A stretch of 64,000 nucleotides of DNA from Bursaphelenchus xylophilus (taxonomy: Eukaryota > Nematoda > Chromadorea > Rhabditida > Aphelenchoididae), in NCBI GenBank assembly GCA_904066235.2, contig CAJFCV020000003.1:6262001-6326000 (forward strand), given 5' to 3'. Each line of letters starts with the position of its first letter. The stretch's first letter is position 1. This document shows, one piece after another, positions 43,788 through 54,765 of this stretch. A program made the position numbers and the translations under genes. The notes beneath the pieces were generated by a model. The model was given only the letters and a program-made list of their open reading frames with translations. It searched no databases and was not told where the DNA came from.

Positions 43788-44045
43788 GAATAATCACGCC
43801 AGGCCCCATGTTGAAAAACTGGTCAAGGACACCCTAGAACAGGTGAGGTGGGAGGCCCTACCCCACCCGCTATGCTCGCCGGATGCTGCACTTTCAAATT
43901 ATCACTTGTTTCGACCGATGGCAAACGATCTGTGCCAGTAGCGCTTCGCTGAGCTCAATGATGCCAAGAATTGGGTTGAGTTTGGATGGCTTCAAAACAA
44001 ACAAAATTTTTCTTTGATGGATTCGAAAGACGTGTGAAATTTGCA
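43788..44045 (+). pseudogene. Mariner transposase fragment, inactivated
   Basis: Translation reads HARPHVEKLVKDTLEQVRWE, LPHPLCSPDAALSNYHLFR and, after an in-frame stop, RFAELNDAKNW. This is the C-terminal half of a mariner-family transposase, including the region around the second and third catalytic aspartates. In active mariners these read HDNARPH or similar and SPDLAPSDYHLF. Here the positions read NNHARPH and ALSNYHLF, so both aspartates appear replaced by asparagine, and stop codons interrupt the frame. The N-terminal half is absent; the left edge abuts the satellite block. Confidence 0.8.
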
Positions 44046-44073
44046 GTTATCATAGAGCAAAGAGATATCTTTC

Positions 44074-44318
44074 TATTAGCATTTTCTTAAAGTGCATGAA
44101 CATTTGCACTGTGCATTTCGCTTTCTTCGCGCGACACGATCCTTTTCAAAACATTTTTGCACGGTGCAATTGTCTCAAGTTTCGCGGCGGCGCAATGGAA
44201 AAAAGCTTATGTCGCAGCGATTTTGTTTGAGAAATCAAATTGCACTGTGCAGTCGACCTTTTTCTTGCACAGTGCGGCGAGCGACGAAAAGTCCATGCAC
44301 TTTATGAAAATGCTAATA
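44074..44318. mobile_element. 240-bp foldback MITE, TA-flanked
   Basis: The element 44076-44316 starts TTAGCATTTTCTTAAAGTGC and ends with the near-inverse GCACTTTATGAAAATGCTAA. It is flanked by TA on both sides, as for mariner-type MITEs. Inside are CACTGTGCA and TGCACAGTG repeats that can also pair. It lies just after the dead mariner fragment, but no terminal similarity proves a relationship. Confidence 0.6.
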
Positions 44319-45754
44319 GCCATGCCACTTACGACAATTTAAAAAAACTTAATTTGTAATCAACGCTGAACACGGCAATCACTCTGATTGATTATCTGGA
44401 CTCGTCTCTTGGGGTCTCCCGAGTGACTACGTTTAGTACAAACTGGTATGCCAGTTCAGTGCAGAAAAATCTCATCTTCGGAGACTGACTCCCAAAAGTT
44501 ACCCAAAGTTTTATGGCCCCTTTGTCCCTGTATTCATGATACTCACGGCCGTAGGCTTTATATTATTAATATGACCTCTTACTGGACTTGTCTCAAAATA
44601 AGGCCAAGGCTTATTCTTAGCCTTGCTTGGACGTAGGTTGTCTCGTTTGCCGTCTATGCTTCCAAATTTGTGCGTCTCTCTCATATATGCACAAAATGTC
44701 GGCTGATCACAAGTGCCACCCTTGAGCGACTATTTTTCCGCAATTTTCTGTCGGTTTCCTTGGTTATACAAGTTACAAAAAGCTGATGAAGGTTGAAGAA
44801 TTGCAGTAATCAGAGAACAGTCATAAAGAGTACCTACCCTTTAGCAAAGCAATGTTTTGTTTTATGAGTTGCTTTGCAATATGATACGCAATGTGAACGC
44901 CATTATGAGAAGGGATTCGGCCGTCGAACGCCTTGCCTGCCGTTGGATGACAATTGTTTTCAACTTTTTTAGTCTCTTGAGAAACATTTCGTCTGCAAGT
45001 TTCGCTTATATTTACCTTATCTTTTAGACTTTATTGAGGAAATTCAAGACATTTTAGTTTAAAAATTGTAGACTTTCCCCAGGTTTTATCCTTTCATTTA
45101 TGCTGCTATGACATTAAAATCCTAGTAGCTAAAGATAAAGACTTTTATAAATGGATGTTTTTGAGAGACTTGGACCGGTCAGTTATATTTAGAAAGTAGT
45201 GAGCATCAATTTTGATTGTCCAGAAATTGTTTTCCCCAGGGATAAATGGGCCTCAAATCGATCCCAGTCCTCGGGATGAGGAGGTGTTTCTTCTTCTTTT
45301 CCCTGAGGTGTTCGTACCTCCGGCCCTAAAGTTTTCAAACAGCCGTTTCCCCCTCGCATTTACACCCTCTCAAGTATTTTTGATTTCAATTTGAGGAGTT
45401 TTGTGATCTTGTAAATGGGTAAAAATGACTTTACATTGTCGTTTGGAGGTTATCTAGGTTGTTTAAATCATATACCGATTTTCAAGGGCAGATATTTTCG
45501 TTAGGACATTATAAGTACGGCCCGAGAGGGGGCAGCTGTCCTATGCCTTGTCCTTATCGTGCCTGTCACCAAAGCAATCGTGCCTAACTTCAATTCGTTT
45601 CAGAGTTTTTAAGGAGCACCCACTCTAATATCATAGCTATCTTTGTCGGTGTCCTATTTCCCCTTGACAGCTGTCTTTTTAGGTGTTGTCGCTTTTTTTT
45701 AAATCACTGAAACCTCAAACCACATCCTTTATTATTTTCCCTGAACTTCCTGTC

Positions 45755-48700
45755 ATGTCTGAAGACGAACTTTTGTAAGTAGTTCTCGTACTCTTGTTTT
45801 TTCGTTTGAATTGTAGTTGGTTTCCCCTGATTTTAATAATAATGTACCCCTCTTACTCGAACTCTTCTCGTTACCGCACCGGCTCTTCCTTTCCATCATC
45901 GTCTTCGTATAATACAGCATCCAGGTCATCTTTCCACCCTTCTCTAAACTCGGGACCTTCCACCTCCTCTTCCGGCTTAACTCCCGGGTACCCAGGCTCA
46001 AGTAATGCTCAACGCTTCAACTCTCCTTTACGGCTACCTGAGACTTCACTTGCGCTCGACCGTTCTGATTCTCAATACTCTGTACTCGGGTTACCGTCTT
46101 TGCATAATGGTGCAGCATACGGTTCCCAGCCATATGGAGCTGGCTCTTATCAGCCAATGGGAACGCAATATCAACCATCTCCTGCAGCCCCGCAATATCC
46201 TCTGGCATATGGAGCCCCTCAATATGCTGAGCCAACGCCTTTACAACCGCCTAAGCCGTCGCCAGCAGAACGGTATTTTAGTAAAAGAGATTCTTCAGCA
46301 GACATACGGTCTACCATAGGGCAAGGCCAACGGCAGGATGACATTACGGCCAGTGTACCCTCCGTCAAAGACTCCTGGGCCTCTGGCTATCTGAAGAGAA
46401 GAAAAGAGGCCCGGGAAGAAGAAGAACGGTCTCAGCAATGGGCCATACTTGGAGGCCCTCCCAACGCCCAGCCAACTAGCTTTGAACCGATCCAAGAAAG
46501 ATTACCCAGCAGAAGCCCCGAAAAAGAAATCATTAAGGCCAAGGAACCACCCACAAGTAAAGCCTTAGCCCTTCAACAAGAATATCTTCAGAGACTCCTG
46601 GCCGCGCATAACACAGTTGACGAGCTTCTGAAGAAGAGAGGGAAGCAAGGCGACGATGAATCCAAATACCTCAAGACCTACGAATGGGGTCGCGACCGTG
46701 AGTCCACTCCATTGCGTAGCACATCCAGCGACAGTGACTCGGGCCTGTCCCTGGATTCTTTACCAAGCCCCGAGGAGCCAAAAAGATCAACTCCGATTCG
46801 AGTAATTGCCAGAAGGCGGTCAACCATAACCCCAACTAAATTAATTTCAGCTGAAATAAACGCTGAAGCAGCTGACTTCGCTAAGGAAGAAGAGTCAGAG
46901 GAAGTAATTTTTTGTGTCCTTATTGCGATATACGACGAGACCGAAGCATCCTTTCCAGAATCAGTGGGTTCACAGGAAGAATTGATCTCTCAAAGAGCAA
47001 AACCGAAAGCGGTTAAGAAGAGACTCAACGAAGCCAAGCAACAGGATGAGATACGTCTTGTCATTCCAACGCCAAAGGATGCCAATTTTCACACCACTAC
47101 AAAAACATGTGAGCCGGATGTTGAACTTAAGCACCCTCTCACAAAACCTTCTGGAACAGACCCGCCAGAGAAAGTAAACAGCCTCGAACCAACTGATAAC
47201 GAAACATCTGTAAGCTATGATGACAAACAAAAAAGTGTGGAGAATACAAAAGCCGAGCCAAAAACATCGAAGAAAACTGTTAATACGGAGTCCAAAGCTC
47301 CTGAAGTAACTCTAAATGCTACCCCCTCTGCTCTACCAAAGTATGCCCAACTGAAGGTACCAAGTCATTCAAAAGCAACTACTGTAAATTTACACTATAC
47401 CAGAGACAAGCCTGATCCAAAAAAGGCGCAAAAATTGGTCAAACAAATTTCGATTCAAGACGAAACATTGCTGAAATTCTCCTTACCAAAACATACAGAA
47501 GCCAAGGAAACAACGTGCATTCTTAGGAAACAGAAGGCCAAGAGTATCACCTTCCATGTCAAACGAAGAAGTTCATTGGACGAAGGGTGCAAGAAACAAG
47601 GATCTTTGAATATTCCCGATTACAATCCGAAAGACAGGAGCAACGAACAAAAAACTCCTGGGAAATTGAAGAGACAGCAGACAGAACCCGAGTTGGAAGC
47701 CGAAAAAACAAGAAAAGTTGGGCGACTTCAGCTGCAACAACCGGCTGCAGGGAAGAACGAAAACACCAAGAAACTTATTGTACCAAAATTGAAATTTAAC
47801 CGCGAAATGGTATCTCAAAGCTCGACAGCGGCCAACTTTAGGAACAAACCTGAGAACCCCCAATCGGCTTCCATATCCGTTCAACATTGTAGCTTTTATG
47901 AGATCAGAGAACACTTCTCTGCACCCAACAAACAAAAATGCCTCCGGATTCATCTACGACTCACCAACAGTAACGATGAAGAGGAATCTACAAATACTGT
48001 TCAACCGTGCTCGGAACGAAAGCAATCCGCATTTTGTGAGATTTCGGATCCCAACTGGAAGGCAGAGGCGCAGAAAAGGAAGAAAGAGAGGGCCAAAAAC
48101 CCAGTGACAACCTTCGCAAATGGAGAGAATTCAGTCAGGTCTATTCAGGATCGACTAAAAAAGAAGCAGGCTTATGCTAGAGAGATTCAGGATGTGAGAG
48201 GAAACCTAAAGAGAGTGCCTAAATTGACAAGCACCAAGCTGAATAAACCCGAGTTACTTAACCAGTCAAGAAGAGACATAGGGAAAAAATCAAAGAAAAT
48301 GACAAAATTACAGAAGAGGGACGCTCTGAGAGCTACCAAGGATGAGAAACGTGATGACAAAAAGAAGTTTGTTGGAATCACTAAAAAAAGAGAAGACAAC
48401 AAAGATGAAGTCGCAAATGTCAGAATGGAAAATATCTCCGAACCACGACATCCAACTCAAATCGAGGAATGGGAGACCAGATTGATCCAAGAGTTTAGAC
48501 GACGTCTCCATATCCCAGTTCTGGAAGCAATCTACAAACGGATCTTCTGTTTCAACTGTACTATTTGTCATCTTCTTACAGGCCCCAAACCTCCTCCCAG
48601 AGCTAAATTTATTTCCCGAAGATTGCCTGAAAGATGGCCAATTCCTGAAGCCGAGAAAACTGAGTTAGAGAATTTCTTGGACGAATGGTATGACCAATTA

Positions 48701-50692
48701 CAACTCCATCATTCATTGGAGTTGTTACGATCCACAAGTTCAGAGCATCATGTCGCCGTTTTGAATCCATTTGGCGTGACTTTAAGGAAAGTGAGTCATC
48801 AGAAGATGCCGGTCTTCCGTCCATCAAAGAAACCAAAGAGAAAATTTGTACCTCGCTGGAGGAGGAATAGGTAAATTATCATCCTTCTTGGTTAGTGTGC
48901 TGTAGATGATTTTTAGTTTTTGTTTTTATTAATTCGAAGTGCTGTAATAATATCATTTCAGAAGCGGCGAAGAACTTGAAGAGGAAGAGGAAGAAGAGGA
49001 GCCCGAGAGTGAAGCCGCGCCTCCTCCGGCAGCTGTTGCGGAGGATACCGCTGCTCCTTCCGCTGAAGGTGAAGAGGAGAAAGCCGTAGGGGGAGACGAG
49101 GAAAACGAGTAAGTTACGGGTATATATTGTGCCATATAATTATTGTTGCTATTGTCTCTTGAGTCTGTCTTTTTTATCTTTGTAATATTCGCCGCTACGA
49201 AACAAAAAAGGTCAAATGGAAGAAACGGTTTCTTGCTGGGATCCTCTGAGCAGATAATAAATCCTTTAGACCCCCACAAGATGACGCTGGTGAGGATGCA
49301 GCGCCAGAAGAAAGACGGTAGGCAGAAGTATGCGGATAAAGATTGTTTAAGGCCTTCAAGAGTACCTCCACCCGCGACCGCAGAGCCAGATCCGGAATCA
49401 ATGACTGAGGCTGAACAGGCGATGCTGGCTGCCAAGAAGAGACATGAAGAAGAGCAAGCTCTAAAGATGATGGATTCCGAATCCAGAAGAAAAGCCGAGC
49501 TCCAGCAAGTGGAGGAAGAACTGAAGGTGTTGAAAGAACGACAGATCGAAAGGAGGAAACAGCGAGCCATAGAAGAACAAGAGTTTGCGGAACGTCGACG
49601 TCAAGATGAAGAACGACGACGGAAGGAAGAGGAAGAGCGGAAACAAAAGCTGGAGGCGGAAAGAGCAAGAAGACAAGAGGAGAAGATGCGGAAGAACATG
49701 ATGATGGCCGGAGCTCTTGGCATGAGCGAGGTGCCTATCGGGGATGGACCCAATTTTGTAGTAAGCAAGAGTGGGAAGGGACTGCTTGGAAACGAGGAAC
49801 AAAAAAACAAATTTGGACTAAGCAAAGAACAGAAAGAAGAGCAGAAGGTATGTGTTAATGAAAATCTATTACATCTGCCGCAGCAAAATTTTTTGGCCGC
49901 TATCAACAAGCCAGAAGATGTCAGCAACTGTTTACCCAATGACATCAAGGAGAAGATCAAGCGACTTCACGCAAAGATTGTTAAGTTGGAAGCCGAAAAA
50001 TATGATCTAGAGATCCGCGAGGGCCGACAAGAATATGATCTGAAAGAGTTGTTTGAACGTGAGAAACAAGTGGCGCGTCAGAAGGCCCTTAAGGCAGGAG
50101 TCGAACCTACCGAAGAGGAAGGCAACAGCAGAAGACCGGTGAGTAATGACAAAATATTGTACGTTTTTAATGACAAAATATTCAGACCAAGAAGATCATT
50201 TTCTCCAAATTTGATCGTCAAGTTGACCGACGTTCTTATGGAGATCGCCGGGAATTATTCGAGCATGTAAGGTTACGTTACATCACACTTTAAGTTATCT
50301 CTTGTTAAGCCTGTCGTTAAACCTCCGCCCAGTATTGTTCATGGAAGTGGCAGACCTCCTCCAGAATGGGGAAAGAGAGATATCGAAGAGCTAGAACAAC
50401 TCAGGAAGAACCTCGAGCCCTTCAGATATCAAGAACAAGTCAAGGCCGAGGGTGATGCAGCCAAACCTCCAGTCCCAGTTATTCCTTTGCAAGTGCCAAC
50501 CGAAGAATTTGATCCAACTTTAGCTCCCAAACCAGTAATTAGTTAAAATGCCGACTTTTAAATGTTAGAAGACTCCATCTTTAAAAAATTTCTTTATAGA
50601 AAGCACCAGCCGCCGGCGAAAATCCTGAGCTAGAGATTGTTGAAGAGCCCGTCGATGGAGAAGCTGCTCCAGAAGAAACCGCAACTGCCTAA
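45755..50692 (+). CDS. tnt: Troponin T, copy 2 (possible giant isoform)
   Basis: The short form joins 45755-45774, 48962-49108, 49270-49317, 49361-49847, 49884-50138, 50186-50266, 50310-50534 and 50600-50692 to 451 residues. It begins MSEDELL, has an acidic N-terminus, then [56 protein letters not shown] and [20 protein letters not shown], and ends with a Glu/Ala-rich tail [11 protein letters not shown]. It is a tandem relative of copy 1: exon 1 has the same length (20 nt, phase 2) and the C-terminal blocks match. Between exon 1 and exon 2 lies a 3,054-nt open exon that can be included in frame. The intron at the YDLKEL codon of copy 1 is absent here. One acceptor is GTTAAG. Confidence 0.9.
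45817..48870 (+). CDS. 3,054-nt phase-symmetric open exon or nested gene
   Basis: An uninterrupted frame lies inside intron 1 of troponin T copy 2. Its acceptor (TTTGAATTGTAG) and donor (AATAG/GTAAAT) both have phase 2, and its length is 3 x 1,018, so it splices in frame between exons 1 and 2. Alternatively it is an independent gene from the ATG at 45842 to the TAA at 48872, about 1,010 residues. The product is Ser/Pro/Gln/Tyr-rich at the start ([32 protein letters not shown]), then helical and charged ([37 protein letters not shown]), then Lys/Glu-rich and disordered. The tail holds [19 protein letters not shown] and [19 protein letters not shown] before a basic end. I recognise no domain. 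Two candidate small in-frame introns (46904-46939, 48549-48581) would remove hydrophobic patches. Confidence 0.7.
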
Positions 50693-51120
50693 TAGGACCC
50701 AACAACTCATAGTTTTCTTTAAGACCAATTTAAACTTTATATCTGATAAACATCTCAAACACGAAAAGAACATGTACAACATTATATTCTGTTATTATGG
50801 ATTAATACAAATACTTGGCATTCTGTAACTGAGAACCCGGGTTTTTGCCAACAAAATTAAGAGCTAGGTAGATGGAATGAGCAAGAGGAATTAAACAAAT
50901 CTAACAGCATACAAATAAACGCCATGGAAATGCTTTCTAACACTTAGAAACCGACTATGACATCGGATGCAATCGGTCGATCCCACTGCGCGATGCATTT
51001 GAGAGATTCCAATACGATCCATATAAGGACATCCGACCGCCCTAGAAATTTCAAAAAAATTAATTAATGGCCATGTTTGTAGGTGACAGAGTGAGTGAAA
51101 TCGTGATCAAGTGCAGTGCC
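50693..51120. other. Convergent 3' flanks of troponin T copy 2 and DEX-1-like gene
   Basis: About 430 bp between two opposing stop codons. I see only untranslated sequence, including A+T-rich poly(A)-signal-like stretches near 50745-50780. No separate gene is supported. Confidence 0.5.
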
Positions 51121-54100
51121 TCACGCGGTGGAGGATGGTGTGGAATGACGCACCGTTTGGTAAGGCCCCAGATCTGCAGGGAAGCCTCGACTCTTCTCTA
51201 TGTTCTCTTCGTAGATCCCCTCATAATGTTTCAGAGAAGGGTCTCCTCTTAATGTATATGTTCCGACCGGTCGAATGTGATATGGTGGACCGTAGACCGT
51301 CCGAAGAGTGTGATGGGTCCTCCTGTAATTGCGATTTTGATGTGTTTGAATTCGTAAGCACACTTACCTCCTTTGGCAACACAATACAAAGGCAATTACA
51401 ATAAGAATGACTACCCAGACAGCTACAATAGTAACTGGAATTACTACTGCCAATCTACTTCCGGCCATCTCAGCCTCCAGGACACGCCCCTGTTCGATCG
51501 AATTATCCATTTCCTCATTCTCTTTATGTGGGGATCCTGTCACAATCTTCGGTTTTGACGATAAGATCTTCTTGGGAGGCTGTAATGTAAAACATCATAT
51601 AAAGAAGCAGGACTTACAGATTTTGTTGACGTAAAGACAAAGAGGTTGTTGTTGGTAGTGGGCATGGTCTCGGTCTGAATTTTGATGACATTCTTTGAGG
51701 ATGGGGATTGTTCTGAGATCACTGTAGTTGTCTCAGTAGCTGTCGTTGTAGACTGTGTTGTTGCGGTAGTTGTGGATTCAGGAGTTGTTGGAGTACTGGT
51801 AGGGGCCTCGTCCTCCACTACCGTGGTCTCTATTGGTGCCTGAGGGAAGTCGTTATTGATGAATTCATGTGTAACTTCTTCAACGGACGTCACGACAGCT
51901 GGAGGGTTTGTATTGAAGCTGCCAATAATTGAAGGTCGGATTAGTTCCGGCTGGATTACATGGACTTTCCCAATCTGAGTGGGCTCTTCGTTTGGTTTTG
52001 ATTTGGCCGTGAAGAGTTCTGGAACAACGGTGACGAAAGGTGGAAGTGGATTCTCGAACACATCTGGAGGCAGGGCCTCGATCTCTTTGCTGTTTAGTTG
52101 AACAATTGGTCGATGAGTGGTGCTAATCGTTGGAATTGGAAGAGTGGATGGTCGCTCTAATTCCGGCGTATTCTGAACATGAAGAGAGATTTGGGGACGA
52201 CGGGTTTCGGCAGTGGCAAATACTGCAGGGACACGTTGAGTAGAAGGTTCAGAAGGAGGGACGATCGATGTGGAGGCAACCTCTGGAATCTCGAATTGAT
52301 CATCGTCAATCTCGGTGGGAACTGACTCCGTGGGAATCTTAACCTGAGGTGTTGTTTGTTTAACCTCAGGGATCTCATTAGATTGCGTTTTCTTAATGAG
52401 AGGAGGTGACTCGGCGTCGCAGTAGGGAGGTTGCAGATCACTTTTCATACATTGATGAATCACATCTCGGTCAACACGATACAACCAGACACCGGGTTGT
52501 CTGACATTGCTCAGCTGACTGAGTTGTTCCATTCCCTCAGTGCCCGATCCGGGTAATTGAATTGAATTGCTCTTATCTGAGGTCATAATTCCAGCTTCAG
52601 CATTGGGAGTCCATGTTAAATCCTTATAAAGAAATTCCACGAAAGTTGAAGGCTGTTTCTTAGAATCTCTTCCACTGATCACCACTGTTTGGTAGGTATT
52701 GGTGGTTTGGGTTGAAGGAGTTGAAACATTGATGAAGGATATGATGATTACGTTATCGGCAATAAAACCTCCAGACTCCCCATTATCATTGACAATGTGT
52801 GTAGCCCTGGCCAGAACTCCATCCTCGGCGCTTTCCTTTACTCTAACATCTCCACCTTTGGAGAGATCAATAGGAGCGAAAAATGGAGCTATTCCCACAA
52901 CATTCATGTCATCAAGACTATCTCCGGGAAGAATGTTAACTGAGTCGTCCACGGTTATCAATCCATTTGATGATATCTGAAGAAATAATCATTTAATGTC
53001 ATCTTTTTTATGAATTACGCAATCATTGCGAAACGAACCGTTAATTGGCTAGTATCCAATCCGAATAATTTGACCGGTTTCTGCAATTGGATTGTTACTT
53101 TGGAGTTCTGTGATGGAGGAAGGTTTTCTCCATTGGTGGGGAACAAGAAGGAGTCAGACGCCATGCATTCCATCACTCCATCTCCACTGTATCCGGGTTT
53201 ACATTGACAGAAGAAATGGCCGGGAGTGTTCGTACAAACAGCATCCTGATGACAGACATTGTTCTTTTTACATTCATCAATGTCATTACATCTGGCATAA
53301 CCGTCACCTTCGTATCCATCCAGACATTGGCATCTTTGAAGAGGCTCTCCGCAACGGTCGTAATCAGTTAGGGAGATTCCATTCCGAGCACATTTCCGAG
53401 GTGAATCCATAGAACATTTGGAGAGTTCTGGAGAGTATTGTTATACTTTTCATTTATACTTACTTGTCTGACATTGCGAACCACTGAAACATTCGGAGCA
53501 TTGATTGTTTGGACATTCCCCATTCACTTTATTGCAAGTAGTGTTGCCAGAACAATGACAGCATCCAATGCAATCGATTCCCCATTCTCCCGGTGAACAT
53601 TCTAAACGGATGACATATGTAAAGTGCAACCTTCTCATAACATACCTTCATCACAAGTATCGCCCTTGAGCCCGGCTTTGCATCGGATGATTCTTTTTTC
53701 GCCCAATTCGAACATCCATTCCCCTGGAATTCCCGTGTTTCCATACTCCTCCAAGTACATGATATTCCCAGTGCCTGAAGTGGGTAGAGCGTAGAATAGA
53801 CTGTCCTGTCCTCCATTAAAACCGGCCTGAAAGAAAGTCGCTTAATTGCTCGTATAAAGCGTCATTTCCCTATTCATTAGTGCAAAAACTGTCTATTGTT
53901 AGAGGCGTCGAGGAAACTGGTTTCTCAACCTGATTGCGCAATAACAAAAGACATGAAAGAAAACAAACCTCGGCACCTTGGGTCCAACCAATGTTATTGT
54001 AGATGAAATTGGCATAAGTGCCGTTATCAGTGACAAATAGAGCGGCCTGGAAGGTGTTGGTATTCTCATCGGGCAAAGGATTGGCTCCCAACGGCTGCAT

Positions 54101-54765
54101 CTTCTCCCAGGTCACCAACAAGCATGAGATAACTTTTACACTCTTATCGTATTGATATCGAATTTCACTTTGTCCTCGTTCTAACACTCGACCAGAAGTA
54201 ATTTCGCGGTAATAGACATGACCGCCATTCTCGAGCTTGTTCCGGTTCCAGAAAGGAGCGATCATAACGTAATTGCTCGGCAGAATATTAGAACGATGTG
54301 TTCTGATGGCTGTATCAAATGTAATGGCCCCATTACTGCCAATGTAGACTGTTTGATACTGTTTCCCATAGAATGAGATTGGTTTGGACAACTGCAATTT
54401 CTTGGTGCTGTCCAGAGAAACGGGCAGTTCTTGATCTCCGGCTTCGTCGCCGTACTCGAACAAACGACTTGAGAAAAGCGGCGCCGTAACCTAAATTTGA
54501 TTTTTATTGATCAGATAATAAGTCCCGATAATCGCCTAATCCCACCAAAAAGATGCAAACCAGATAACAAAAAAAGGCTAACCTGAATGGTGACCTCCTT
54601 CGGCTGGCTGAGTTGCCGCCGATTCCGTCCCGTTCGGAGTAACTTGTCTTGTTCGGCTTCGGCCTCGATTCGGAGCCGAGCGGCTACTCTTTCAGGGTCC
54701 AACAACATGGCCACAGACCCACCCAAGAGGGCAATTACCACGCCCAAACACAAGACCACCTTCAT
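51121..54765 (-). CDS. dex-1: DEX-1-like NIDO/EGF transmembrane protein
   Basis: A type I membrane protein with the architecture known for C. elegans DEX-1, which with DYF-7 anchors sensory dendrite tips. Residues 1-19 form a signal peptide (MKVVLCLGVVIALLGGSVA). A first NIDO-type domain follows (ISFYGKQYQTVYIGSNGAITF, NYVMIAPFWNRN, ANFIYNNIGWTQGAEAGFNGG). Then come cysteine-rich EGF modules (CIGCCHCSGNTTCNKVNGEC, DIDECKKNNVCHQDAVC with the calcium-binding DIDEC start), and a second NIDO-like domain (LTISSNGLITVDDS, FLYKDLTWTPNAEAGI). A long Pro/Thr/Val-rich stalk leads to a transmembrane helix (VVIPVTIVAVWVVILIVIAF) and a short cytosolic tail ending STPSSTA. Roughly 1,000 residues. Confidence 0.85.

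Larger units (their letters stand above)
41680..45754. other. Transposon and satellite debris between troponin T copies
   Basis: Four kilobases without a functional gene. It contains CGAAGCGAAAAC repeats (41870-41970 and 42310-42390), two blocks of an AGGTGCACTGTTCG satellite (41990-42103, 43703-43783), a 1.24-kb TIR element (42417-43658), a dead mariner transposase fragment (43788-44045) and a 240-bp foldback (44076-44316). The portion 44330-45754 shows no gene and is likely the promoter of troponin T copy 2. Confidence 0.65.
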
